A stretch of 64,000 nucleotides of DNA from Candidatus Laterigemmans baculatus. Lineage in GTDB: Bacteria > Planctomycetota > Planctomycetia > Pirellulales > Pirellulaceae. The position numbers and the translations under genes are program-made. The notes under the pieces are model-generated. The model was not told the DNA's origin. It saw nothing but the letters and a program-made list of their open reading frames with translations, and made no database searches. The DNA lies in assembly GCF_010367455.1 (NCBI RefSeq), contig NZ_WRPR01000005.1:20296-84295 (forward strand). Reading direction: 5' to 3'. Below are positions 43,501-52,872 of the stretch, in pieces; position 1 is the first letter of the stretch; the number at the start of each line of letters is the position of its first letter.

Positions 43501-44712
43501 CTAATTCCGCGGGCCTGCCCAGCGGGCGTAGGGGATGATCAGCAGATCGTCGACCAAGCGATCGAAGAGTCTGCGGAAATACCAGGCTGAGTCGGGATTG
43601 AGGTAGATGATGTCGCCGGGTTCGACCAGCACCGTCTCGCGCGGATCGTAGCGGGCAGCGATCAGGTCGACGAGGATCAGCATCGGTCGTCCATCGGGCA
43701 TGGTCCGGTGGACGGTGACGGTCGTCGGCGACTCGATCGGATCGATGTAGCCGGCCATGGTGACGGCCGTGACCACGTCGATGTCCCGGTCGCGGGGCAG
43801 AATCAATCCGGCTCCGAGTTCCCGCTCGCGATCGCCGAGGGTGAAGCGGACGAGATTCGTCGTGCTCAGTCGCCCCACCACGAAAAAGACTTCGTGCTTG
43901 CGGCTCGGCACGAGGACCACGTCTCCGGGGTTGAGCACCACATCCGACTGGTCGATCGCCCCGGGCATCAGGCCGCGAAGCGGAATCCGCAAGATCTTTT
44001 TGGGATCTTTGGGATTGCATTCATAGATATCGAGCCCCTCGCGTTCGAGCGGTGGGGCGAATTCGGAATCGGGGGTGCGGCGATGGATTTCGATCACCGC
44101 GTCCGCATCTTCGCCCAACCCGCCGGCGGCGGCCAGCGCATGGCCGACATCGTTTTGATATTTGGGCAGCGGATGCACGCCGGGCGAAGCGACCTCGCCG
44201 AGCACCAGCACGTCGATGGTCGTCTTCTGAGCGAGGGCGACGTTGATCCGCGGCTCCTTCAAGTAGCCATCGGCGTAGGCCTCGGTGATCACCCGCTGGG
44301 CTTGCATCAGGTTCCCGTTACCGACCCTGACCGCTCCGACCAACGGGAGATGCACTTCGCCGCTGGCCATCACCTGGACCTCGAGCGGTTGGGTCTCGCT
44401 CTGCGGAAACAGATCCGGGATGGTCACGCGGAGCACGTCTCCCGGTCCGAGCAGATAGTCCGCCGGGGGCTGGGCCGTCAGGTTGGCAAAGTTCAGCGGC
44501 ATCCCGGCCGTTCGCACGGGCACCCGGAACGAGTCGGGCAGTGTGCTGGCGGGAATCCCCGGTGAATGAAGCGGAGCCCAACAGCCTCCCGAAAGCGCCA
44601 CTCCGCAGAGCAGCGGCAGGAGGAACAGCTGAGTTCTCCACGGCTGGAGTCCCTTCCCCAACCACAGATTCCTGATCGACCGCTGGCGAACCGTGTACTT
44701 CGGAGATTGCAT
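43501..44712 (-). CDS. polysaccharide export lipoprotein, Wza type
   Basis: 403 residues from MQSPKYTVRQRSIR; an upstream ATG at 44805 is possible. Lipoprotein signal with LFLLPLLCGVALSGGC (Cys lipobox). Poly_export domain: YLLGPGDVLRVTIPD, VQVMASGEVHLPLVGAVRVGN; two SLBB-like repeats with TIDVLVLGEVASPGVH and VVLNPGDVVLVPSRKHEVFFVVGRL. Forms the outer-membrane exit channel for the polymer made by the locus. Only two family-specific features differ from E. coli Wza: a longer central loop and no clear C-terminal amphipathic helix. Upstream gap to 44905 shows nothing. Confidence 0.92.
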   Translation of the reverse strand: MQSPKYTVRQRSIRNLWLGKGLQPWRTQLFLLPLLCGVALSGGCWAPLHSPGIPASTLPDSFRVPVRTAGMPLNFANLTAQPPADYLLGPGDVLRVTIPDLFPQSETQPLEVQVMASGEVHLPLVGAVRVGNGNLMQAQRVITEAYADGYLKEPRINVALAQKTTIDVLVLGEVASPGVHPLPKYQNDVGHALAAAGGLGEDADAVIEIHRRTPDSEFAPPLEREGLDIYECNPKDPKKILRIPLRGLMPGAIDQSDVVLNPGDVVLVPSRKHEVFFVVGRLSTTNLVRFTLGDRERELGAGLILPRDRDIDVVTAVTMAGYIDPIESPTTVTVHRTMPDGRPMLILVDLIAARYDPRETVLVEPGDIIYLNPDSAWYFRRLFDRLVDDLLIIPYARWAGPRN

Positions 44713-44905
44713 GCCGGTGCTTCCCTGCAAGGAATACTGGCTGACGCTTCCTTGCGTGGCCAGCGGACTGGCCTCGACTCCGAGACCAGCGTCCTGGCAC
44801 TGCATCGACCGCTCCGCCGCGCGGCGACCACTCTTCTGGCCGGCCGCGATGCATCCATCACGACCGGCGCTTCTGCTTCCGCCCTCCTAAGTGGAATGGG
44901 ACCGC

Positions 44906-47900
44906 TCAGGCGGCCTTCGACTCGTGGAGCAGCGACTCCATGGCCGCCGGAACCATGCGAATATTCAAATCGCGCTGCGGGAAGGGAATTTCCAGCCCGA
45001 CTTCCTTGAACCGCTCGTGGATCTCGGTATTCAGCTCATGGATCGTCCGCACCCGCACGTCGATCGTCTTCAGGTAACAGCGGGCCACGAGCTTCAGCGA
45101 CGACTCTCCAAATTGGTCGAAGGCAACCACCGGCTCCGGATCGTCCGAGACGTTGGGGTGGTCGCGGCAGATCTGCTCGAGCAGCGTGCAGGCCATCCGC
45201 GTATCGCTGCCAAAGGCCACGCCGACGTTGATCACCACGCGGTTGGTCGAGTCGGTCAGCGTCCAGTTGATCAGCCGACCGGTGATCAGGTCCTTGTTGG
45301 GGATGATCAGCTCCTGGCGATCCCAGTTGATCACCGTCGTCGCCCGCATCCGAATCCGCTGCACCGCTCCGGTTGTGCCGTCGATCGTGACCACATCGCC
45401 AACGCGGATCGGTTGTTCGAACAGCAGAATCACGCCGCTGACGAAGTTCGCGAAAATCTCCTGCAAACCGAAGCCGAGACCGACGCCGAGGGCGGCGACC
45501 AGCCACTGGATGCTCTCCCACCGCAAGCCGAGCGTGTTGGCGCTGATGATCGTTCCGACCATCAGCATCACGTAGCTGCTGAGGGTCGCGATCGCGTACC
45601 GCGCTCCGCTCTCGAGCGGCAACCGTTGCAGCAGCACCGTCTCCATCAAACCGGGCAGGTTCCGCACCGAGACGAACGTCAGCAGCAGGACCGGCAGCGT
45701 CATCAGCACGTTGGCCAGCGTCACCGGAATCGGCTTGCCATCGTCGTCCAGCGCCCCGCTGTCCCAGAGCACCGTTCCGTCGAGAAATTTCACCGCCGGC
45801 AGCACGTCGGCCCACATGTACCACAGCCCGACGACGGTCATCACCGTCAACACCGCGTGGATCAACCGCAACGTCTGAGCGTTGATCTCGGTGATGTCCA
45901 ACTGCGTGTTCTCCGGAGCGACTTCGATCGGAGCTCCGTCGCGGCGCTCCGCCTCGCTGGCTCGCTGCCGCGCCTGGGCCAGGATCAACCGCCGGCGGCT
46001 GATCGTCACCCAGCGGCGCATCAATCCCCCGATCACGACCAGCCCGAGGACCAGCCAGAGCGTCCAGTAGAGTTGTTCGGCCAATTGCCGCGCTGAGTAG
46101 CTGTAGCCGGCCAGGCTGAGCCCACCGAGGACCAGCGGGATCGCCGTGAGCGCCGGATGCCAGACGTACCGCAAGCGGTCGAGCCAGCCTCCATACCGCT
46201 TCTCGATCACCCCGGCCATCAACCCGGTGCGAGGATGCATGATCCGCCATACGGCAAAGGCCATCAGCCCCATCCCGCTGAAAAACAGCGGCCGCGCCAG
46301 CGAAGAACTGATGCTCGTCTTGCCGTAATTGAAGGCGATCCCCCAGAGCAGCATCAGCGGCAATCCGATATCGATCGCGAACCGCAGCGAGCGGCGGACG
46401 ACGTGGGCGTGCTCTTCGCTCAGCCCAAAATGCAACACCGCCAAACCGTTCCGCCGGACCAGCTGACGGGCGAGCTCCAGCGGCAGCACGGCCGCTGCGA
46501 TCAGCATCAACGCGTTGCCGACCGCCTGCGCATAGCCCGGGGTATTGGAGTCGGTCGTCAGCCGCCAACCGGGGATCCCCAGCAGCACGACCAGCGGCAG
46601 CGACAACAGCCCGCACCGCCAGATCACCGCCATCGTCGGCCGCATCGAAGTCTGATTGCGTTTGGCGGCGACCTCTCCGATCGCCGCAACCTGCCGGCGA
46701 AGCCGGGACCCAAAGCCGATCAACAACCCGCTCAAGATCAGCCACAGCAGGACGATGTCGGGTCGCCGCAGCGCTTCATAGACCGCCGTGTCCCACAGCG
46801 AGCGGAGATTGGCCGGATGCATCAGCTCCTGAAACGACGTCCAGGCGAGGGCGGGGTCCGAGAGCGCGTACGGCTGGGCGTTGCGAATCCACAGCACGTT
46901 GCTGTCGATCTCGTTGCGGAACTCGGCGGTGGTGGTGAGGACCGTCTCCAGATGCGTTTCCAGATCGATCAAATCCATCGTGTACTTGTCCACGTCGCGA
47001 TGGATCTCCTGCAGCTGTGCCAGCTCGCGGGAGGCGACCGCGTTGGCGACGGCCGGACGGAGCGACCGCATCCCAGCGTCGCGTCCCTCCATCTCCTCGA
47101 TCATCATTTCGAGCTGGGCCTTCAGCGATCCCATCTCTTCAATCTGCACGTCGATTTCGGCGATCTCCGCCTGCAGTTGGCCGCGGATGGGCAACTGCGT
47201 TCGCTGCCGCTGCAGCTTGAGCCCCAATCCACTCCGCAAGCTGCCATTGCGAGCCAGATCGCGTAGGATCTCGTCGCGGGTGGCCTTGAGATCCGTCGCG
47301 AGTTTCTCCGCCTGAGCTTCGGCGGCGATTTTCTCCCGCTGCACCTCGCCGTGGTTCTTCACCAGCTCGGTCCACTTGGGGCCGAGCTTCAGCACGGTCG
47401 AGGAATCGGGATCGACGCCGTTGTCGAGCAGCAGCTTCCGGTGCGCCTGGAGCGCCTCCTCGACTTTGCTCTCGCGCCGACTGCTGACCGCTTGCGTCAG
47501 CGTCGCAATGATCTTCTCGAGCCGAGCGATCTCGCGGTCGTAGACTTGCAACCGCAGCGGCAACAGCTCCTCGACCGCCTCGGCGGTGCGTTGATCCTGT
47601 TGGTGCAATGCCAGCCATTCGCGGATCAATTCGACCCGCGCCGTTCGCTTGATCCGCCGCGCGATGATCAACCGCGGATCGGTCTTGTCGTCGCTCTCGG
47701 TCGAGGCCTGGCTCTCCAGTCCCTGCAGTTCCGTGCGGAGGTCGGCGACCATCTGCGGCGACTGGGCCCGCCGAGTCTTGCGATCGGTGATCTCGATCTG
47801 CGTCTCGGAACGGCTCTTTTTGACCGCTGCGAGCAGCGCCTCCTGCTCGGCCTTCAGCTCCCGAACCGTCTCCAGCGGCGTGCCGATCGACACCTGCGGG

Positions 47901-48322
47901 GCCGGCGGCGGAGTGCGGTCCAGCTCGGCTTTGAACTTCTTGATCTCATCCGGAGCCGACGCAGCTTGCTCCTCGTAGCCGGTGCGGCGGGCCCGCGCGT
48001 CGTCGAGCAGCTTGAGGGTCTCGATCAGCTTCTCGAGCTCCTCGGTCAGCTGCGCCTTGAGCTCGGCGGAGAGCTCGGTCGATGCGGCGACGTCGGCCAG
48101 CCGCTGCTGACTCTCCTCGATCGTCGGCAGCGCGATTGCCGGGGCGGCGCCCGAGTTGCCCCCACTCGCGCTGCCCCCACTCGCGTTACCCGGGGCCGCA
48201 GCCGCTCCCGGTGCCTCGACTGGCTCGCCGCCGGCCGGGCGGGACAGTCCGCCGTGCAGCAGAATGCTGAAGAAAAACAGAAATCCGACGATCCGTCGCC
48301 GCTCGAACCCAACCACGATCAC
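44906..48322 (-). CDS. large MscS-family mechanosensitive channel (MscK-like)
   Basis: 1138 residues. GTG at 48322 is preceded by GGGAGG six bases upstream, better than the ATG at 48400. Signal peptide-like IVGFLFFFSILLHGG, a Gly/Ser repeat stretch (15-bp units, about 48160-48190), then about 400 residues of coiled-coil periplasmic domain, roughly ten transmembrane helices and the MscS core: GFGLQEIFANFVSGVILLFEQPIRVGDVVTI and MRATTVINWDRQELIIPNKDLI. Opens under membrane tension to release solutes on osmotic downshock. Convergence or operon with wza is unlikely given the ~190-base gap. Confidence 0.92.
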   Translation of the reverse strand: MIVVGFERRRIVGFLFFFSILLHGGLSRPAGGEPVEAPGAAAAPGNASGGSASGGNSGAAPAIALPTIEESQQRLADVAASTELSAELKAQLTEELEKLIETLKLLDDARARRTGYEEQAASAPDEIKKFKAELDRTPPPAPQVSIGTPLETVRELKAEQEALLAAVKKSRSETQIEITDRKTRRAQSPQMVADLRTELQGLESQASTESDDKTDPRLIIARRIKRTARVELIREWLALHQQDQRTAEAVEELLPLRLQVYDREIARLEKIIATLTQAVSSRRESKVEEALQAHRKLLLDNGVDPDSSTVLKLGPKWTELVKNHGEVQREKIAAEAQAEKLATDLKATRDEILRDLARNGSLRSGLGLKLQRQRTQLPIRGQLQAEIAEIDVQIEEMGSLKAQLEMMIEEMEGRDAGMRSLRPAVANAVASRELAQLQEIHRDVDKYTMDLIDLETHLETVLTTTAEFRNEIDSNVLWIRNAQPYALSDPALAWTSFQELMHPANLRSLWDTAVYEALRRPDIVLLWLILSGLLIGFGSRLRRQVAAIGEVAAKRNQTSMRPTMAVIWRCGLLSLPLVVLLGIPGWRLTTDSNTPGYAQAVGNALMLIAAAVLPLELARQLVRRNGLAVLHFGLSEEHAHVVRRSLRFAIDIGLPLMLLWGIAFNYGKTSISSSLARPLFFSGMGLMAFAVWRIMHPRTGLMAGVIEKRYGGWLDRLRYVWHPALTAIPLVLGGLSLAGYSYSARQLAEQLYWTLWLVLGLVVIGGLMRRWVTISRRRLILAQARQRASEAERRDGAPIEVAPENTQLDITEINAQTLRLIHAVLTVMTVVGLWYMWADVLPAVKFLDGTVLWDSGALDDDGKPIPVTLANVLMTLPVLLLTFVSVRNLPGLMETVLLQRLPLESGARYAIATLSSYVMLMVGTIISANTLGLRWESIQWLVAALGVGLGFGLQEIFANFVSGVILLFEQPIRVGDVVTIDGTTGAVQRIRMRATTVINWDRQELIIPNKDLITGRLINWTLTDSTNRVVINVGVAFGSDTRMACTLLEQICRDHPNVSDDPEPVVAFDQFGESSLKLVARCYLKTIDVRVRTIHELNTEIHERFKEVGLEIPFPQRDLNIRMVPAAMESLLHESKAA

Positions 48323-48627
48323 CCGATGCCTCCCTGCATTGCGGTAACATGTAGGACCGATTGTCCGCAAAATGCAGCTCGACCGAAAGCCCAACACCAC
48401 ACCTCCCCCCGGAGGTCGTGCAGTTTTTAGCCCCCTCTCGTGGGAAGGGCGGGTTCAAAAATGCGTGCCGCGCAGGAGGACGAGGTCTAGGGCTCCCGTG
48501 GCGATGGGCCGTTCCGATTGAACCCCGCCCCCTCCGCGGGACGTCTTCTATAATGGAGGCCCCCACTTCCCCCTCCCGCAAAGCCCTCTCTCCCGCAAAG
48601 CCCTCTCCCCCCTCAAAGCACGAAGAG
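48323..48627. repeat. non-coding divergent region with family F repeat
   Basis: 305 bases with no gene. 48411-48431 is the inverse of 55411-55431 (GCTAAAAACTGCACGACCTC plus one base). A tandem CCCTCTCTCCCGCAAAG-type sequence lies at about 48580-48617 just before the next start. Confidence 0.65.
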
Positions 48628-49830
48628 ATGCCTGATTCGACTCCGCAGACCTCGGTGCCGCGCTGCATCCGCCTCGGCAGCCTCCTGCTCGTCACCCTCG
48701 CCCTTGCGATCGCTCCGCCGCCCGATGCCCCCGCCCAGCAGGCCGCCGCCCAGCAGGCCGCCCCATCGCCCGCCGCTGAAGGCGCCGAGTGGCCGGTCGA
48801 CCGGGGAACATTCGGAGCGACCGGGGCCGTACCTCAGACGCTGCCGCCGAACCTGGTCGAGCTGTGGCGGTATGAAGCGGGCGAGCCGGTGGAGACGACT
48901 GCCGTGGTCGCCGAGGGGCGGGTATTTTTCGGCGACGTCGACGGGGTGCTGCACGCGATCGCGCTGGCCGATGGAGCGGAGCTGTGGAAGCTGAAAACCG
49001 AAGCGGGCTTTCTCGCTTCCCCGGCCGTCGCTGGCGATCTGCTGGTGATTGGCGACCTCGACGGGGTGGTGCATGCGATCGATCCGGCCAGCGGCAAGCA
49101 GCGGTGGAAGTATGCGACCGAGGGGCAGATCGATGCCGGCGCGGCGATCACCGACGAGGCGGTCTTGGTGACTTCGCAGGATGGCAACCTGTACGCGCTC
49201 GGCCGCAAGGACGGCCAGCTGCGGTGGGTCTACGAGACGGGCGACCAGATTCGTTGCCGGCCGACGATCGCTGGCGACCGCGTGTTCCTGGGCGGCTGCG
49301 ACGGAAGGCTGCACAGCGTGACGCTCTCGAGCGGCAAGCAAGCGGCCGAACCGCTCCCGCTCGACGGGCCGACCGGCAGCACTCCGGCCGTCGTCGGCGA
49401 CCGCGCCTTCTTGCCCACCCAAACCGGGTCGGTGATGGCTTTCGATTGGCGAGCCGGAAAGACGCTGTGGTCGTACAGCGACCCGGAGCGTCCGCAGGAG
49501 TTCCGCAACTCGGCCGCCGCCACCGCCGATCGAGTGGTCGTCGCCAGCCAAAATCGCCAAGTCATCGCCTTCGACCCCAGCTCGGGGAACGTCCTCTGGA
49601 AACGCAGCCTGCGGCGGCGCGCCGATGGCTCACCGGTGATCGCCGGGGAAGATGTTTGGGTTGCCGCATCCGACGGCCGCTTGTACCGCTTCGCTCTGGC
49701 CGACGGCGAAGAAAAATGGCAGTTTGAGGTTCGCGGCGCGTTTGTCGCTCCCCCCGCAATCGCCGGAGATCGGCTGATCGTCGCCAACGACGACGGAGTG
49801 GTGATCTGTTTTGGACCTCCCCGGAGCTAA
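48628..49830 (+). CDS. exported PQQ-like beta-propeller protein (BamB-like fold)
   Basis: 400 residues from MPDSTPQTSVPRC, with GAAGAG before the ATG. Signal peptide LGSLLLVTLALAIAPPPDAPAQQ, then a 15-bp duplication (AAQQA), then six to seven propeller blades with the repeating pattern AVVAEGRVFFGDVDGVLHAIALADGAELWKL; W-docking motifs recur about every 40 residues. Such proteins act as assembly or scaffold factors, or as sensors; this one lacks a lipobox and enzyme domain. Function unknown. 101 bases before the radical SAM gene, with a CCCTCCCGGGGGAAGGGTG sequence between. Confidence 0.85.
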   Translation: MPDSTPQTSVPRCIRLGSLLLVTLALAIAPPPDAPAQQAAAQQAAPSPAAEGAEWPVDRGTFGATGAVPQTLPPNLVELWRYEAGEPVETTAVVAEGRVFFGDVDGVLHAIALADGAELWKLKTEAGFLASPAVAGDLLVIGDLDGVVHAIDPASGKQRWKYATEGQIDAGAAITDEAVLVTSQDGNLYALGRKDGQLRWVYETGDQIRCRPTIAGDRVFLGGCDGRLHSVTLSSGKQAAEPLPLDGPTGSTPAVVGDRAFLPTQTGSVMAFDWRAGKTLWSYSDPERPQEFRNSAAATADRVVVASQNRQVIAFDPSSGNVLWKRSLRRRADGSPVIAGEDVWVAASDGRLYRFALADGEEKWQFEVRGAFVAPPAIAGDRLIVANDDGVVICFGPPRS

Positions 49831-49931
49831 GCGCCCGACCCTCCCGGGGGAAGGGTGATTTTCTGACAGAGCCCAAGCCCCCACGCGGACCGATCGAACA
49901 CGAATCCACTGACAACGGGAACGCCCCTCCT

Positions 49932-51242
49932 ATGGCTACCGACGCAAAGAAGACGGAAGTCGGCTCTTACTTCATCTCCAACTACCCTCCGTTTTCGCAG
50001 TGGAACCGCGAAGCATTGCCGGAGATCGAAGCGGCCCTGCATGCACCCCCGAACGTCGACACGCCCCTCGGGCTGTATTTGCATATTCCGTTTTGCCGCA
50101 AGCGTTGCAAGTTTTGCTATTTCAAGGTTTTCACCGATGTGAATGCCAAAGAAATTCAACGCTATGTCGATGCCCTGGACCGGGAAATCGAATTGGTTAG
50201 CCGCTTGGCGGTGATGGGAGATCGCCCCTTCCGCTTCGTCTACTTCGGCGGCGGCACGCCTTCCTTCCTGAGCCCGAAGCAGCTCGCGTCGCTCGCCGAG
50301 CGGCTCCGCGGGCATATCACCTGGGACGGGGCGGAAGAAGTCACTTTCGAATGCGAGCCCGGAACGCTCAGCGAGACCAAGGTCAAGACGCTTCGCAATG
50401 AATTGGGTGTGACGCGGCTGAGCCTGGGAGTCGAGAATTTTTCCGATACGCTGCTCGAGGAGAACGGCCGAGCGCACCTTTCCAAACAAGTCTATAACGC
50501 TTGGGAATGGATCGCCGCGGCGGATTTTCCCAATGTAAATATCGACTTGATCAGCGGGATGGTGGGCGAGACGTGGGAGAACTGGCGAGACAACATCACC
50601 AAGACGATCGAGCTGGCCCCGGAGAGCGTGACGATTTACCAGATGGAGTTGCCGTTCAACACCGTCTACTCCAAAGACATCCTCGGCAATAAGGTCGAAA
50701 GCCCGGTTGCCGATTGGCAGACCAAACGCGACTGGGTCGACTTTGCATTCAACGAACTGCAGGCGGCGGGTTACTCCGTCTCGAGCGCCTACACGGTCGT
50801 GAAAGATCCGTCGAAGGTGAATTTCTCGTATCGAGATAATCTTTGGAAGGGAGCAGATCTGCTGGCCACGGGGATTGCCAGTTTTGGACACGCCTCGGGC
50901 GTGCATTACCAGAACGTCGCAGGGATGGAAGATTATCTCACCACCTTGGAACGAGGCGAGCTGCCGCTCGGTCGCGCCTATCGGCCGACGCCGCATCAGG
51001 CGCTGATTCGCGAAACGATCCTGTTGCTCAAACGCGGCTATCTGGACTTGAACTACTTCCGCGGTAAATTCGGCGTCGATCCGCTCGTGGAGTGGAAAGG
51101 GGTCTGGAACGAGTACGTCGAAGACGGTCTCGCCACGATCGAGGGTGACCGCGTCACGCTGACCCGGGAGGGCTTGCTGCGAGTCGATTCGCTGCTGCCC
51201 GCGTTCTTTGAACCCGAACACCAAAACGTTCGCTACACCTAA
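49932..51242 (+). CDS. radical SAM enzyme of the coproporphyrinogen III oxidase-like (HemN/HemW) family
   Basis: 436 residues. LYLHIPFCRKRCKFCYF carries the Cx3Cx2C [4Fe-4S] motif, followed by FRFVYFGGGTPSFL (GGGTP) and VTRLSLGVENFSD. C-terminal HemN-type domain: LGRAYRPTPHQALIRETILLLKRG, GKFGVDPLVEWKGV. HemW itself has CxYCDF at the third Cys and HemN CxFCGC; here it is CKFCYF, so it is a distinct subgroup. Substrate unknown. The GcvH-like gene starts eight bases after its stop. Confidence 0.85.
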   Translation: MATDAKKTEVGSYFISNYPPFSQWNREALPEIEAALHAPPNVDTPLGLYLHIPFCRKRCKFCYFKVFTDVNAKEIQRYVDALDREIELVSRLAVMGDRPFRFVYFGGGTPSFLSPKQLASLAERLRGHITWDGAEEVTFECEPGTLSETKVKTLRNELGVTRLSLGVENFSDTLLEENGRAHLSKQVYNAWEWIAAADFPNVNIDLISGMVGETWENWRDNITKTIELAPESVTIYQMELPFNTVYSKDILGNKVESPVADWQTKRDWVDFAFNELQAAGYSVSSAYTVVKDPSKVNFSYRDNLWKGADLLATGIASFGHASGVHYQNVAGMEDYLTTLERGELPLGRAYRPTPHQALIRETILLLKRGYLDLNYFRGKFGVDPLVEWKGVWNEYVEDGLATIEGDRVTLTREGLLRVDSLLPAFFEPEHQNVRYT

Positions 51243-51250
51243 GCCGCCGT

Positions 51251-51712
51251 ATGCCGCGCTCCGACACGCTGGTCTTCCTGATGGGCGAATACCGAGCGGA
51301 ATTCCCCACCGATCGCCATTACGCGACGAACCACATGTGGGCCCTTTCCACCGGCCCACAGCGGTACCGCTTTGGGCTAACCCGCTATGCCGTCCGGTTG
51401 CTGCAGGACGTGTACTTTTTGGACTGGACGGTCGAACCTCCCACGCTGCTGGGCCACCGCCAGCAGATCGGTTCGATCGAAAGCAAGAAAGCTGAGTCGG
51501 ATCTCTACGCGCCGCTCGCCGGTCGTTTGGTGGCGATCAACGCCGAGTCGCTCGACGATCCGAGCGCGATCAACGTCGATCCCTATGGAGAAGGGTGGTT
51601 GATCGAGATCGAATCCGAAGCGGCCGGACTTCTCTCGCCCCAAGCCTATCTTGAGCATCTCGAGTCGGCATGGAAAGTCGCCGAGCGGACGATCAAAGGC
51701 CAGATTCAGTAG
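51251..51712 (+). CDS. GcvH-like lipoyl-carrier protein
   Basis: 153 residues. Lipoyl-domain fold with GSIESKKAESDLYAPLAGRLVAIN: the ESxKA motif contains the lysine normally lipoylated. YATNHMWALSTGPQRYRFGLTRYAVRLLQDV and DPYGEGWLIEIE match GcvH. The genes for GcvT and GcvP are absent here, and the gene is tightly linked to a radical SAM enzyme instead. Either an orphan glycine-cleavage H protein, or a dedicated lipoyl carrier serving another pathway. Confidence 0.85.
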   Translation: MPRSDTLVFLMGEYRAEFPTDRHYATNHMWALSTGPQRYRFGLTRYAVRLLQDVYFLDWTVEPPTLLGHRQQIGSIESKKAESDLYAPLAGRLVAINAESLDDPSAINVDPYGEGWLIEIESEAAGLLSPQAYLEHLESAWKVAERTIKGQIQ

Positions 51713-51742
51713 CGCCAGGTTAGTCGCCACGCGTCGCATCCG

Positions 51743-51875
51743 GTGAGCCGTAGGCGCTAGCCTCGGGCCCAATCCGGTCCGCGCCGTGGGAAAATTTCGC
51801 GTTGCAGCGGGGTTCAAACATGAGTTCGATCCGCTGGACAGCGCGACGGAACCCGCGGCTAGCGCCGTCGGCTCA
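51743..51875. repeat. GCTAGC-core inverted repeat, family A (long spacer)
   Basis: Left arm 51743-51769 and right arm 51848-51875, separated by 78 bases of unrelated sequence. It fills the convergent gap between the GcvH-like gene and rnc. Confidence 0.85.
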
Positions 51876-51916
51876 AATCAAAACGGCATTGGCAGCCACC
51901 CGGTGGAGCCGCGCGC

Positions 51917-52789
51917 TCAATCGCTGGCGTAGGGAATCGGCAGGTCGTTCAGCTCCGCCATCGCGTTGCCGGCGGCGTGCTGCTCGGCGTCCTTTTTGTT
52001 GCGGCCCCACGCCGGCGCGAACGTCCGCTCGCCGATCACCGCCACCACCTGGAACGACTTGCTGTGATCCGGACCGGCTTCGCTCAGCAGGCGGTAGATC
52101 GGCGTGCTTCCCATTACCCGCTGGGCATGCTGCTGGAGGGCCGACTTGTAGTTGCCCCCACTCTGGCCGCTCACGGCCATCCGCACTTCCTCGGCCATCC
52201 ACCGGTGCAGCAGCGGGCGGACGGCTTCAAGCCCGCCGTCGAGGTAGATCGCCGCGACGACCGCTTCGAACACGTCGCTGATGAGCGACTTCGGGTAGCT
52301 GCGATTCCGCGTGACCCCTTTGCCGACGATCAGGCACCGGTCGAGCTGCAAATCCTTGGCGATTCCCGCACAGGTCCGCCGGCTGACGACGGCCGATTTG
52401 ATCTTCGTCAGATCCCCTTCGGAATAATCGGGGTACTCGCGATAGAGCCAATCGCAGACGAGCATTCCCAGGATCGCATCGCCGAGGAACTCCAGACGCT
52501 CGTTGCTCGCCAAGCGATGCGAGGCACCCGAAGCGTGCGTCAACGCTTCCAGCAGTAGCTGAAGATTTTGGAACCGATACCCGACCAGCGTCTGACACAG
52601 CTCGAGTTTCCGCTCCTGATCGTCGCCTCCGGAAGTCATCCCCGCCATGCTCTCGGCAGGATCCTCGTGGCAGCAGGGGAGTCGAGGCCCTTCCATCTCG
52701 GCGGGGGACGGATTCGGATCGGCGGGAGCGGTCACGGGAAACGCAATCGAATCGTCGGATGCACAGCGCGGAGGACGCCTCGTCCCCAC
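51917..52789 (-). CDS. rnc: ribonuclease III
   Basis: 290 residues from ATG 52789; later in-frame ATGs (52696, 52648) are possible, since the first ~55 residues show no similarity. Cleaves double-stranded RNA in rRNA and mRNA processing. Signature NERLEFLGDAILGMLVCDWLY carries the catalytic Glu/Asp set; SLISDVFEAVVAAIYLDGG carries the second; the C-terminal dsRNA-binding domain reads YKSALQQHAQRVMGSTPIYRL to AWGRNKKDAEQHAAGNAM. 84 bases after the ggt-side repeat. Confidence 0.94.
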   Translation of the reverse strand: MGTRRPPRCASDDSIAFPVTAPADPNPSPAEMEGPRLPCCHEDPAESMAGMTSGGDDQERKLELCQTLVGYRFQNLQLLLEALTHASGASHRLASNERLEFLGDAILGMLVCDWLYREYPDYSEGDLTKIKSAVVSRRTCAGIAKDLQLDRCLIVGKGVTRNRSYPKSLISDVFEAVVAAIYLDGGLEAVRPLLHRWMAEEVRMAVSGQSGGNYKSALQQHAQRVMGSTPIYRLLSEAGPDHSKSFQVVAVIGERTFAPAWGRNKKDAEQHAAGNAMAELNDLPIPYASD

Positions 52790-52851
52790 AGATTTTTGGA
52801 CGCTCTAAACCTATCCCCGAGCCGTTAGCAAAGCTAGTGCCGCTCGGTGCC

Positions 52852-52872
52852 GACTCAGTACTCAGTACTCGG
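52852..52872. repeat. heptanucleotide repeat (CAGTACT)2 beside ggt stop
   Basis: GACTCAGTACTCAGTACTCG sits immediately before the ggt stop, downstream of ggt. Confidence 0.7.

Noticed and set aside
45036..46745. 569-codon frame in the MscS gene region
   Set aside because: Out-of-frame shadow of the channel gene on the same strand; no hydrophobic helices or motifs.
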